Assembly: GCA_029582265.1 (NCBI GenBank)
Contig: CM055831.1
Location: forward strand, 1,116,001 to 1,180,000
Origin: Zoroaster sp. YZ-2022
Taxonomy: Eukaryota; Echinodermata; Asteroidea; Forcipulatida; Zoroasteridae
Direction of reading: 5' to 3'
Length of the DNA: 64,000 bases
Made by a program: the position numbers and the translations under genes. This document shows positions 36,318-48,219 of this stretch, piece after piece. Within the stretch, counting starts at the first letter, position 1. Every line of letters starts with the position of its first letter. The notes under the pieces were generated by a model. The model did no database searches. It worked only from the letters and a program-made list of their open reading frames with translations, and had not been told where the DNA came from.

Positions 36318-38790
36318 GTTGAAATGAACATCAAGAAATAATCATTAGTATTGATCATTTGTGTGTACAACCTCATCAAAATAGTCTTCACTGCAAATAG
36401 ACAAAAAATAAATTATTGTTCCATAATTTTCAGACAACAAAAATATCCACAATTATTTTGCCATAATACATGTATGATGACCATGTAATTATGTTGCTCG
36501 GGTTTTGTTATATTTTCATGGGTTTGGTTGTGAAAACACATGTAGTTTACTTAAGGAAATGTAAATTGGTTTCTGGTCATAGGTCGGCTTCAAAATTGGT
36601 GCGGTGACGCTTTTTTTTTTTGGTAATCTTTTTTTTGCCAACCAGCAAAGTGCGTGATACATGTATACACAGTTACTGGAACCAGACCAAATTTTCCATA
36701 CAAAAAGAATGGTGGCTAAGAGATGCCTCACATATTGGGCAAATGTTAATTCATACCCCTATTTGGAAAAGTCGTTTAAAACACAGCACGGCAGAATTCA
36801 ATCAATTCAACAATTTTGACTGCAATTGGACATAGCAAATAAATAAAGAAAATTAAAAATACTAACACACATGTCTGAGGCAACGCAGGAGGAGACCAAA
36901 AACCAGAGACTATTTTTGTTTGGCCTAAAGTAAGATCCTTAAACTTGATTTGTTGATCATCCAAGTGTGGAAGTGGGAAAATAAACAATTGCAATGCTCA
37001 ACAAGTTCAGAAACTCAGCCCTGCTGATCAGAAGTTGATTAATGTATCCCCTCCAGAAGTATCTCAAAACATCAGAAATAATGATATATTTCCCTCCAAT
37101 ATTTGTTACCTTGATTTGTTGTAGTTATTGAAGCCAACGTCAGACAGAAATGAAGAGATATGTAGTTCATTTACTTTCTGATGCAGACAAAGTGTTAAAC
37201 GGTGCAGACTTAGGGGCGGTTCCCGTCAAAATGGCGCTTGGCAAACAATGTAACTGTCGTCACAAGTTGTTATGTGACTAGCTAGGCTAGTCAAATAAAC
37301 TGTCTAGGTGTTTTGTCTGCATCATATATGTAAACATGTATCTAGGTACTGGGAAAATCTTTGGACCCTATCAGTGTTTTTTCCCTTATCTTTCACTTTG
37401 TGACATTGGTTCACCTTCCACTAATATTAACATATATTTGATTCAATTTGTTTTTGGTTGTTCCTATAACTTCTAACAACATTGATTTCATTATTGTGTT
37501 CTTCACAAAAGGGCTCTCTTTTATTGTTTTATTATCTATAAATTAAATATGTATCACTTGTGGTTTTTGCTATTTTGACGGCAACATTTGCTATTTTAAC
37601 AGAAATTTAATTTTTCATCAGAACATTGCCATTTTACTTGAGGATGTGAGTACAAATGCTGTAAAATGACACATTTCTCAAAATAATTGTAAGAAACATG
37701 GTTTTACAGTAAATATGTCCTGACATTAATTCATGATGGTCCTGTCATCAATTCATGTTGGCAATTTTTTTCTGTTAAACCAATCTTCTGACAACTATTT
37801 TGTGAAATATCTTATTTCAAAATACTTGTATTCCTTTCTAATAGGAAATTATCAATGTTCCAATAAAAAACACCGGCAATTATCTGAAAATGAAGAAACT
37901 GAATGAATTATTATTTAAAGAGGGGCTGGAAGGTCAAATTCAGTTTTGTGATGCACTCATTTTCCAATAGATAGAGTCCTTATGAAAGTGGGCAAAATAT
38001 CACAAGTCTCTTACCTCACATTAAAACGGTGTGAAGTGCCATTGTATTTAATACCCTTCCAAAAACATCCAATGACGTCACATTTCAAATATATGGGTCT
38101 GTACATTTTTGTACGGGGAATTTTGAGTTCATTCCTGAATATCCATGATATTCAATCAAAATGGCGCTGAATTTTACTTTTTGATGAAGGAAAAATTCCT
38201 GTATGGATTGTACAGACCCATTTATTGTTGACATCCAAATGACGTCATGTCTCAAATTTCGTCATGTATTTGCGAATGCATGTTATGCACGTGTGCAGTG
38301 TGGTACCACCGCAGTAAAACAGCGGTAGCCGGATTAGTCTATAAGATACTGTTGATTCTTCTGTTGATTCTTCTAAGTATAGATACATTTATATACATTT
38401 GACCAATGGTATACTCTCCCTTATAGGAGGGTTAATATCAAAGACACTCAAAATTTGTATGTCACTCCCAACCCATTGACTTTGTGCAGTGCACTCAAAT
38501 AAATGCAAGGACATGTGGGTATGGTAGGAGGTCAAACCAAAACCACTCGACTGTAACTTATGCAGTACATACACAGCTCTGTGTGACTCTGCATATAACT
38601 TGTAAGACATACACAAGTGTGTTTGACTTTGCCACTAACTCCAGCACTCTAATACACGTGTGAACAATTGGCAATGCAACCAAAAATACTCCAGTGACTG
38701 TCTGTGGGTGCGGTGCTTACTGGGCCAAATTTCAGCCTGGGCATAGGAGGGTTAAATAACAAATAAGAAGTTTTACATGTCCTATTTCAG
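36318..38790. other. Upstream flank of TRIM copy 3
   Basis: Shares 36.3-37.3 kb and 37.44-37.91 kb with unit 2. The 13.0-13.4 kb type sequence is deleted. 37915-38345 is unit-3-specific (TGACGTCA-containing repeat fragments, including two CAATGACGTCA/AAATGACGTCA sites). No exon recognised. Confidence 0.45.
38420..38755. mobile_element. Interspersed repeat with AGGAGGGTTAA ends
   Basis: About 330 bases inserted into CTCCCTTA/TTAAATAAC, which is continuous at the homologous site in unit 2. ATAGGAGGGTTAA occurs at both edges. A relative in the opposite orientation lies at 57010-57428, sharing GTGACATACAAATTTTGAGT and GGTTTGACCTCCTACCA. The parallel reading frames are shared repeat sequence, not a gene. 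Confidence 0.6.
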
Positions 38791-38908
38791 ATTTCCTTCC
38801 TTGCGAATCGGTCAGCAAAAGAGGTGCATGTCCATGGGAGGTACAGGATGGACACCACCCAGGGCATACTTCTAATGAGCTTCCACACCAAGTATTGCCC
38901 TACAAGCT
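38791..38908 (+). pseudogene. AHI1: AHI1 linker exon fossil, copy 3
   Basis: Same exon with an 11-base deletion that shifts the frame after AKEV. The TGA of copies 1 and 2 is still present in CTAATGAGC. Confidence 0.55.
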
Positions 38909-38989
38909 GTAAGTTCAATTAAAACCCCTATACACTATTGGTAATCTCAAAATAACACAAATGATCGGTTTCACATGAAACTTACTTGG

Positions 38990-39180
38990 TGTAAAGTTGA
39001 TAATGGTATAAAACAACCCTGATATCTTTCTGTCTCGGGTTGATATCATTTAGTGTAAAGTTGATAATGGTATAAAACAACCCTGATATCTTTCTGTCTC
39101 GGGGTGATATCATTTAGTGTAAAGTTGATAATGGTAAAAAACAACCCTGATATCTTTCTGTCTCGGGTGATATTATTTAG
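38990..39180. repeat. 64-bp tandem repeat, three units
   Basis: Third instance of the repeat at 14325 and 25725. Confidence 0.85.
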
Positions 39181-39380
39181 GTAAAATTAAGAAATAATTT
39201 TCAAAATTAATATTTGTTATTGAAAGACAGAAATTCCAGAAATTTTAATGATTACAGATTACAACTTTTTCTCCAAGCCAATTATAATACTGTTCTCTTT
39301 ATAATTCACAACAATTTGAAACTTTGTCAGTTTTGATTTAAGAAATGGTAATTGTTCTTTTGAATTCCAATGACCCACAG

Positions 39381-39606
39381 AGTCAGGGAGGCACAGCCAG
39401 CTACACGTTTAACCCACCGCAGAGAAAAAGACTGACCACTGCCACGTGGTGGCGCACTACGACTACATTGCCCAATGATCAGATGAACTCAACCTCAGAC
39501 AGGGTGACTGGATATCGGTGCTTCATGAAGAACGAGAATTGGTGGATGGGACAACTGGATAATGGACAGCAAGGATACTTCCCAGCAAACTACGTGACTG
39601 ATGAAT
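39381..39606 (+). pseudogene. AHI1: AHI1 SH3-domain exon fossil, copy 3
   Basis: 226 bases. The CAA-TGA-TCA-GAT stop is shared with copies 1 and 2. A 4-base deletion in the proline stretch and a 2-base deletion in HEDNEN shift the frame. The SH3 core ENWWMGQLDNGQQGYFPAN and the Tyr codon (TAC) are better preserved than in copies 1 and 2. Confidence 0.85.
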
Positions 39607-39621
39607 GTAAGAGTGAGTGGC

Positions 39622-40750
39622 GGGGGGGCTTGGGTGGTTTTCAATTTTTGGCAAGCCGGTTTACCACAGGGGAAAAAAACATGGTTTTCGGTTTTACCCT
39701 GATTTTTTTTTGTTTAAGTCTTTATCCGTATAATCAGAAGGCAATACAAATCTTATTTATTCCACTGTTGCTTATTAATTTGTATGAATAAACAAATTTC
39801 TGTATTTTTTTGTTACAAAACATAAACCAAGGTTTGACCTATTACAGTAGTCTGATTGCCTAGCCAAATAGCTGTTAAAATGGCGGCGGGCGGGTTAAAA
39901 CGCCTTTTAAAGTAGTCCGTCGGGCTAGTCAAAATCATAAAGACTGTACTAAATCCTAGTTTTTTTACTTTATATTTACAAATCTTATTCCACTGGGCAA
40001 AAATTTCATCATTTTAAAATAAACTAGCGTCGGGAACTTCAACTCATAAAGATTTATCAACACGAAATTAAATTGAAAAGGAATCAGTGAGAATACACTA
40101 CCCGTTACATGTACATTACATGTACATGTACGTACCATGTGCGACCATGGTGAGACCGAGTTGTACTGATGGCTGTGTGGCAATGTACATGCACAGGTAG
40201 TGTTAGAGGATCATGTGCCTGTTTCTGCGCATCGTGATTGGATAGATTTGCATAGGGAACAAATATAATGTTCTTATTGGCTGTTCGATTGCTCATGAAT
40301 ATGTTAACTATGTTGCATATTCATTATTATACGGTACCTTGACTGTACGAACGTTTATAATTATAGGTGCTGTAAACTACCAAAATGGACTGTGTAGTAA
40401 TACGTTGACTGTGCCGAACTGAGGTATGTTGCGGGCCAAATGGGTGCTAAAAATAGGATTTAAAATAACAATTCATCCATCAGGGATCATAATGATCACG
40501 GGAAACATGTTGCTTTAATAATCGTCACCGAAGAACAAACATACAATGAGCACCAGTAAAAGTAAGCCTTGATTGTCAGGATAAATTGCCCCTCTCTGGG
40601 GCTCAAAAATGGATGATTTTATAAAACCGCAGTTTTATTTTTGAAAACCGAATTTGGTGTTGTTTTGGTTAAGTAAAAATCCCTCGGTTCAGTGTCGGTT
40701 TAAAAAAAAGAAGTGACTACTTGGTTTTACCGAAACACCGCCCAAGGCTA
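39622..40750. mobile_element. hAT-like non-autonomous element, unit 3 only
   Basis: About 1.1 kb inserted into the G-rich stretch after the SH3 donor. GCGGGGGG lies on both sides (8-base duplication). Ends CTTGGGTGGTTTTC and the inverse of ACACCGCCCAAG. The interior has GGTTTTCGGTTTTACC-type motifs repeated in both orientations. No transposase seen. Superfamily inferred from the 8-base target. Confidence 0.5.
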
Positions 40751-41433
40751 GCGGGGGGTCGGGAGCGGAGGAGAAGGGGTGAGATGGTTTTGTTGGCTTA
40801 CTTCTGAATAATTCGTTTTATCACATCCATGATAAAACATTATTCACCACAGCAGATACACAGTGCAGGGCGCCATCTATCCAGCCAGTGGTAACCATGG
40901 TGCATACGTATGTCAACAATATAGTTTTCTTGGGTTGTTTCCAATTCTTGTTGCCAATTTGTGTTCTAGGGTAGCAGAAACTTCTGATTCCATGCCCTGT
41001 TGAAAGTCTGCTCTGATCGAGACGATAGTGTCTCCTTTTTTTACGTTTAAATCTTACATTTGTGAAAATACTGCATATACTTGAACAGTTAACTGTTATA
41101 CAAAGCATCATTATTTCTCATGAACTATAAGACAATTTTCTTAAATAAATTTACACCAAATGTGGTGAACTCACTATAACTGGAGACAGTTTGTGCTCAT
41201 TGTTAAGAAATAAATTTTCATTTTGAAGAAATCACAAAATCTAAACAAATCTTTTGTATGCAGCTTAGCGCCAGTCCTTCATATCCAATATTCATCCACA
41301 TTTTATGCTTAATCTGCCACTTTACATCCGTTTTGTGAAACAAATGTATAGATTTTGAATTAGTGGTCTTTACATTTCCATGAAACTTCTTTGTACAGTC
41401 TTAAACAATATTTCCTTGGATCTTTTTGCCCAG
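40751..41433. other. Rearranged intron-like sequence of unit 3
   Basis: Holds the right part of a foldback MITE (40985-41035) next to sequence not seen in the other units (40815-40980). No exon found. Confidence 0.4.
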
Positions 41434-41617
41434 TTGACCTCGGTCTGACAACCATTGGGGATGGGAAAAAAAAAGAGGAACTACGTCCTGGCACAGCAAA
41501 GTCAGAGAAGGCCCTCGTGAGTTTGTTTTGAAGCCCAGCAAGAGATGAAGGATGGAGATGGACACGAGTAAGACGTTAAGGATGGAGAGAGTCAAGGCCA
41601 AGCTGGCTACTGTCATG
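41434..41617 (+). pseudogene. 'LDLGLTTIRDG' exon fossil, copy 3
   Basis: The first codons are deleted after GCCCAG. An additional T in TTTGTTTTGAAG shifts the frame. It shares GGATGGAGATGG and AAGACGTTAAGG with copy 2 against copy 1. Confidence 0.5.
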
Positions 41618-42058
41618 GTATGACTATCGCTTGAATATCCATAATGCATCTCAATAAAATATGTACATCCAGTATAGAGCTCTTATAACTGACTCTTATG
41701 ATATATATACTGTATTGGTACTATAGACATCTTTTTCATTGATCCGGATATTTTAGACAATGTAAGTCTAAGTTAATCAACAAATAATTACAAAGAAATA
41801 CACTACTAACATATTTTTTTATTTCACTTTATAAACCTCTTTAATCAATATCATCAAAAAGTTGTCTTTAGTTTTATAAACAAATACAACAATTTTCTTT
41901 ATAAGTAAGACCAATTGCAGTGACACCATGTGAAATTCTCTATTGAGTAGTAATTAGTTTGGAAAGGAACTGGAGGTAAATCGATGTTTCGATTAGTATG
42001 CTCTGATCGTCTTCGAAAAATTCTTTTCAGAACTTTTTAGTTCTTTTTAGAACTAATT

Positions 42059-42648
42059 GAATACCTGAATATGAGCAGGGCCCAAGTCCACAAGATGTCA
42101 TTTGAGAAAATTAAAAAAAATATATATTATACTTATTTCTTAAGATATGGTCTTTTGGTTTATATGGCAACTTATTTCTGCATATGTGAATATAAAAGGG
42201 TATACTGCATGATGATACACATTTTGGTCATAACGCAGGGGGTCACTTAATACGTTGGACTTAGGCCCTTCTCATAATCACACCATAGAAAAACATCAGT
42301 TTGTTGCGCATGTACCACATTTTATTTGTTTCAAATTAAAATAAACAATACACAGTGGCTTTTTTACTGAAAGCAAACACAAATACAATAATTTGACACT
42401 TAGGCCAAAAAAAAAAAAAAAATGTTGGTTGTCCTCCACAACCTTTCTGGGGCAGGGGCGGGCGGGCGTTTTTTTTTTCATTCAGAGTAAAAAACTATAA
42501 AAAAGTAATAAAAGACTGTAATACTTAGAGTGTGGATTTGGGCCTATCTTTCACACACAAGGTAGCCCTATGGTATAGAAATATTTTCCCAGATGTAACT
42601 CATTTTGGCCAAAATATGGACTTGGGCCCTTCTCATATTCAGGTATTC
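42059..42648. mobile_element. 590-bp MITE, copy B
   Basis: Same element, same insertion site and same AATT flanks as 32211-32801, therefore copied by duplication rather than inserted twice. Confidence 0.8.
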
Positions 42649-42887
42649 AATTACTACTCAAGAGAGAATTTCACATGGTGTCACCGCAATTTGTCTTACT
42701 TAGCCTCTTCACCATGCAAAGCTACAAGTTTTACCTAATCTGCTTTATAACAACCATATTTTATTCAATTGATTCAATTCAATATATTTAATTCATCAAC
42801 AAAATTTTATACTGTTATAAAACAAAGTACATAATCTTAAGATTTATACAATAAATTTACAAATATACATTTAACTTGTTTTTACAG

Positions 42888-43029
42888 GACAGTAAAGATA
42901 GGCAGGGTACCCCCGCACCAGCAGACTATGATGACTAGCTCATTTACACCAGGGGGGACCACCCCTATGCATCAACCAACAATGAGCACTTGGGGATCCA
43001 CATTTGATACAACCCAGCACAAAACACAG
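42888..43029 (+). pseudogene. 'DSKDRQG' exon fossil, copy 3
   Basis: Splice sites kept. TAG at 42936-42938. One ATTTAC hexamer is lost. Confidence 0.5.
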
Positions 43030-43554
43030 GTATGTTGTTTTAGTTGTTAAGCTGTGGTTGTGACTAACGTTACCAGCAATGGAAAATTTGCTACAAATGT
43101 AACATCTGTGGTTGTGACTAGCATTACCAATAATGGCAAATCATACCACAAATGTAACATTTGTGGTTGTGAATAACATTTGTCTACTACTGTGATACAG
43201 CACTCTTCCCAATGTGACGTGCGCTTTGTAAGTCAGAGGAATTGGTTCTGTGTACATCGGGTAACCCTCTATTGGTGAAAATGTACTAAGGCTCTGAGTT
43301 TGGGGCAATTCAGCTTCTGACTTGACACTGTGCTGCACATTCAAGTGAAATATAATAAACGTGAAGCAAGCATATGTATATATGTGTATGTATATACATA
43401 TGTATGTATGTATGCATCTATTTTCCTGCTTTTTTGGATCCCTCCTCATGATCCTTTGCTTTCCCTTTTCCTTATAAATGGATGTCTTTTATGTTTGTAT
43501 CATGTCTACGCCTCTGATGAAGGTCCGGTTTGAAAGCTAAGGCCACCCTCCAGA

Positions 43555-43604
<50 letters not shown>

Positions 43605-43995
43605 ATAATTGGCATAAGTGGACCTCCCACCAACATAGGGTGGTTAGCTCAGTTGGTAGAGCACTCGTACGGTATTCGAGAGGTCGTAGGTTCGAGTCTG
43701 TATGTATGTATGTATGTATGTATCTTTGATCAGGCATATGATATTTGATGCATCTAATGGCAATTTAGAATATTTATTTTTTAATAGAGATTTTTAGGCA
43801 AAATATAATTTTCTGTGTGAGGTTTTGTTTCTTTTGACGTGTAACAAATGAATCATAACAAGATAAGCGATACAGTGGTATCAACACTCAAGATTCTTCA
43901 TGAGATGTCTGTGTAACATCTTGATGAGGACATATTTCACCATTATGATGATGATAATTGGAGATTGCCAGTCAGCAGCATGTTGGATTACATCA
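43030..43995. repeat. Dispersed repeats, (AT)n, tRNA-like fragment
   Basis: Homologous to 33186-34140. AT microsatellite at 43558-43601, tRNA-like fragment 43639-43697, then (TATG)n. Confidence 0.6.
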
Positions 43996-43997
43996 CA

Positions 43998-46122
43998 TTA
44001 TGTGATAATTGTCTTCACTGAGTGCCAGTCTGCTGCTACCAGCTGATGCCCGTCTGCAGTGAATGTGATTCCCTTGGGGTAGACCAGACCCTGAGCTATA
44101 CATGTCATGAATGTACCTTTATTGTCATAATGGTGAATATGACCAGTGTTATCATCCACATTGTGCACTGCAATGTATATGCCTGATCTGTCACAGCATA
44201 CACCATTGCAGTATTTAATTTGCTTACCATTGATTGTTGGTTTGATTGTGAGTAATGAAGTACCATTGTTATCAACAATGTCTACTTTATGTTGGTTACC
44301 ACCACTGACTACAAGTTTGTTATTGATGTCAGTGGCCAAGAAGTAAGGTTTTGTTTTGACTGGCGTAATGTGAATGAGTGAGCCATCAGTGGGGCTGTGC
44401 TTGGTGACCACCATCCTCTCCACATCCCCTACTAAGATGTTACCATCATTATTTACTGCTACACTCCAGAGTTCCACTTCTTTTTTACCTCCCTCACTAT
44501 GAGGCACTGTGTGGAATTCAAAGGCAAGTGTACCATCATGGTTGTACATCTTGACATTGTTGGTGTCATCCACAACTGCTATGTGATTGTGTGTAGCTGC
44601 AATGTCACGTGGACCTGGAAAAAGGGTTAAACTTATTATAAAAAATACAAAATAATTGAACTAAATAATGGTGAAAGTGTTGGGAGATACTGCATGTAAT
44701 GTAACACAATGTTGATGTGTATACAATATACATTGTCAGCATTTATGAGTGCCTCATTGAACTTGATCACAAACGCTACAGGGTTTATCAATGTCGCCCT
44801 TCATCCATGTACAGTACTATTATTAACAAATTATTCTCAGAACCATTATTTCACAGTAATTAAGGATCCAGATGAATTTATTACATGCTTCTCACTAATA
44901 TTTTGTGAATTCTGTAAATGTTCTGATTAAAAAGAAAATTGAAAGAAATTACCAGTAAAATGACCCCCCTCCCCCCCCAAAAAAAATAAATAAATAAAAA
45001 TGGGCGATACATCTACAACTTGTATGTTTATTTATAAAACATGCATATAATAAAGAGACTTACAGGTTTGTATTCGAATGGTATTCTTGAGGTGTCCCTC
45101 AGAGCTGAAGAGTTTCACTTTTCTACCAGAGTAGTCTGCCACTGCAAGATCATCGGCCGGAGCTACAGCAGCAATTCCTCTAGCAAACTTGAATTCGCCA
45201 AACTCATGAAAAAGCTCCCCCTTGCCTTCCAGTTCCAATTTACCCAAGTTGATGTCTCCATCATCATTACTCTGCTTAAACCTCAGGTATGACAGGCTGC
45301 AGTCAATCTGTGGTACAGTTTGACCGGTCAGCAATTTCATGTCAGGATACAGTTCAAGGAAATTAGAGTTAGAAGAATTCTTGGTGACATCTTCCGCTAC
45401 CTCTAGTGAGTATTGTTTCTCCTGCAGCATCATACTCACGGTTTTCTCATGCTCATCAAATCTTGTGTTACGATGTCGCTCCAGGTTTTTGATTTGAGCA
45501 ATCATGCGATTCTCTTCCCTTTTTACCTTTGCTATTATCTTAGCTACTTTGTCATGAACCTCTGTCATGATCTCTGTTACTTTCTTTCCAAATTCCTGCT
45601 TAGCTTGAGATGATACTGCTAATGAATGTTCAAATGCCTTGATTTCTCTCTTAAACTCTGGGAAGACATCTTTCATCAACTGCCTGCGTTCAAGAGCAGC
45701 TGTGTCATAGTCAATATAGTGGTGTTCAGGTTTAGGGTGGTCGATGATGGTACAATTTCCACATATCAACTTTTCACACTTCATGCAATAGAACCGCTTA
45801 ATTTCCCCCTTGTGTTTTTGACATCTTGACTCATCCTCTAGTGTTTTGGCCGAGGTGGCATCCTTCCTCTGTAGTGATGAGACATCATCTAAGAGACCTT
45901 CTAAATAGAAATTGGTTTTCAGGCCAGTAACCCCCTCCTTAGGAAGTTTTGTCTCCCGTCGACACATTGGGCAGGGCATCTGTTTTGCATCTTTGTAGTA
46001 GTCCACCAGACACTTCTCACAGAAACTGTGGAAGCAGTCTAATGCTTTTGGTTTTGTGTATCGTGACAGATACTGCATTGCAGATGATTCTCACTGATTC
46101 TCTTCAATGCTGCAGAAGCCAT
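43998..46122 (-). pseudogene. TRIM-NHL copy 4, RING frameshift
   Basis: Exons 46122-45064 and 44614-43998. A 4-base deletion in the RING, in the codons after the first C-x2-C pair, shifts the frame and gives a stop after 27 codons. An ATG out of frame upstream of the deletion (at 46078) opens a 348-codon frame that joins the normal sequence at RYTKPKALDC. That product would lack the first two zinc ligands but keep the rest of the RING, the B-box, the coiled coil and NHL. An inserted base near the end changes the last residues (VKTIIT instead of VKTYHMI). Either a young pseudogene or a RING-impaired variant. Other indels are absent, so it died recently if at all. Confidence 0.8.
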
Positions 46123-46124
46123 CT

Positions 46125-47400
46125 GTTGAAATGAACATCAAGAAATAATCATTAGTATCAATCATTTTTTTATTACAACCTCATCAAAATAGTCTTCACT
46201 GCAAATAGACAAAAAATAAATTATTGTTACATAATTTTCAGACAACAAAAATATCCACAATTATTTTGCCACATATACACATGTACATGTATGATGACCA
46301 TGTAATTATGTTGCTCGGGTTTTGTGAAATTTTCATGGGTTTGGTTGTGAAAACACATGTAGTTTACTTAAGGAAATGTAAATTGGTTTCTGATCAAAGG
46401 TCGGCTTCAAAATTGGTGCAGTGACGCTTTTTTTTTTTTTTTTGGTAATCTTTTTTTTCCCTTTCTTTGCCAACCAGCGAAGTCCGTGATACATGTATAC
46501 ACAGTTATTGGAACCAGACCAAATTTTCTATACTAAAAAAGAATGGTGGCTAAGAGATGCCTCACATATTGGGCAAACATTCATACCCTTATGTGGAAAA
46601 GTCGTTTAAAACACAGCACGACAGAGTTCAATCAATCCAGCAATTTTGGCTGCAATTGGACATAGCAAATAAAGAAAGAAAATTAAAAATGCTAATGCAC
46701 AGGTCTGAGGCAACGCAGGAGACGACCAAAAACCAGAGACTTTTTTGGTTTGGCCTAAAGTAAGATCCTTAAACTTGATTTGTTGATCAAGTGTGGAAGT
46801 GGGAAAATAAACAATTGCAATGCTCAACTAGTTCAGAAACTCAGCCCTGTTGATCAGAAGTTAATTAATGTATCCCTTTCAGAAATAACTAAAAACATCA
46901 GAAATAATGATATATTTCCCTCCAATATTTGTTACCTTGATTTGTTGTAGTTATTGAAGCTATAACGTCAGACAGAAATGAAGAGAAATGTAGTTCATTT
47001 ACTTTCTGATGCAGACAAAGTGTTAAATGTTGCAGACTTAGGGGCGGTTCCCATCAAAATGGCGCTTGGCAAACAATGTAACTGTCGTCACAAGCCGTTA
47101 TGTGACTAGCTACATGTAGGCTAGTCAAATAAACTAACTAGGTGTTTTTGTCTGCATCATATATGTAATCATGCATCTACATGTAAGTACTGGGAAAATC
47201 TTTGGACCCCATGAGTGTTTGAACTTCATTTTTTCATACAATCCATAATCATTCTGTTTGTCATTTATTAACAAATTCTTATGAAGCTGTAACTGCAGTT
47301 GTGATTTAAGTAGTTTCTAAAATTGAAAAGAAACTCGGCCCGTTTGTTAATAACAAACTTTTTTGTGTTAAATGGTGTCTGATTGTAACATGGTTATCAT
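46125..47400. other. Upstream flank of TRIM copy 4
   Basis: Homologous to 36318-37360 up to about 47220, then unit-specific sequence. The linker exon and the 64-bp repeats of other units are missing, so a deletion joins the flank to the middle of the SH3 exon. Confidence 0.5.
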
Positions 47401-47412
47401 TGATGTTAACTT

Positions 47413-47501
47413 CATGCTTCATGAAGACAATGAGAATTGGTGGATGGGACAACTGGATAATGGACAGCAAGGATACTTCCCAGCAAACTACGTCACTGAA
47501 T
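47413..47501 (+). pseudogene. AHI1: AHI1 SH3-domain exon, 3' half only
   Basis: Reads LHEDNENWWMGQLDNGQQ, GYFPANYVTE, donor T|GTAAGA, with no stop in the retained part. The 5' half (ALYDYTA..SDEL) is replaced by unrelated sequence and no acceptor is evident. The phase 1 end fits the next exon at 48220, giving YVTE-Y-LQEETPE, reminiscent of human jouberin after its SH3 (SETLYQELPPE). Confidence 0.75.
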
Positions 47502-47646
47502 GTAAGAGTGGGGGGCGGGGGGTCAGGAGGGGAGGAGAAGGGGTGAGATGGTATCGTTGGCTCAGTTCTGAATAATCCTTTATCTCTAGTTAACCTTTGG
47601 CTATAAAAGGACATGATGTTTAGGATCTTTTGTAATTGTGTGTTAA

Positions 47647-47860
47647 AGCAACAATATAGTCACGATCTGAGCAGACTTTCAACAGGGCACGGAATCAGTG
47701 TCATAGTTTAAGATGAACACAGTGACTGAAAATTACTGGCTCATTTATGCAGCAGCAACAGTAATATGACCTTATCATGTGGGGTATTATTTTCAGTCAG
47801 AGTTAATCTAAAACTAGCACTCCAATTCCATGCCCTGTTGCTCGTGACGATATTGTGCCT
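47647..47860. mobile_element. TTAA-flanked foldback MITE
   Basis: TTAA at 47643-47646 and 47861-47864. Same arms as the other members. Confidence 0.75.
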
Positions 47861-48219
47861 TTAAGAACTTTTAGCAACTGAGTCTGAGGGTTAATTGTTT
47901 GCTGAAACAGAAATCGAATTTTGATAGATTGATAGGTTGAGTGTTGTATTTTGTTTCTATGAAATATATATTTGGAGAAAACGGTGATTATTGTTGCATA
48001 CAGTGTGGTACAATCGCAATAATGGCAGAGATCAGTGGTGAGTTGATAGATCTCTGTAGAGTCTAGCTGTGTTGTTGTATAACAACCAACAACAATCTCT
48101 TCCTTCAATGTTTTCATTTCTATATCATCGATAATCTCCTTTTTAATGTTTTAATGTTAACAAATCTAAATTAGTTGATAAATAAATAAATGAGTAATGG
48201 TCTTGATTTGACTTCATAG

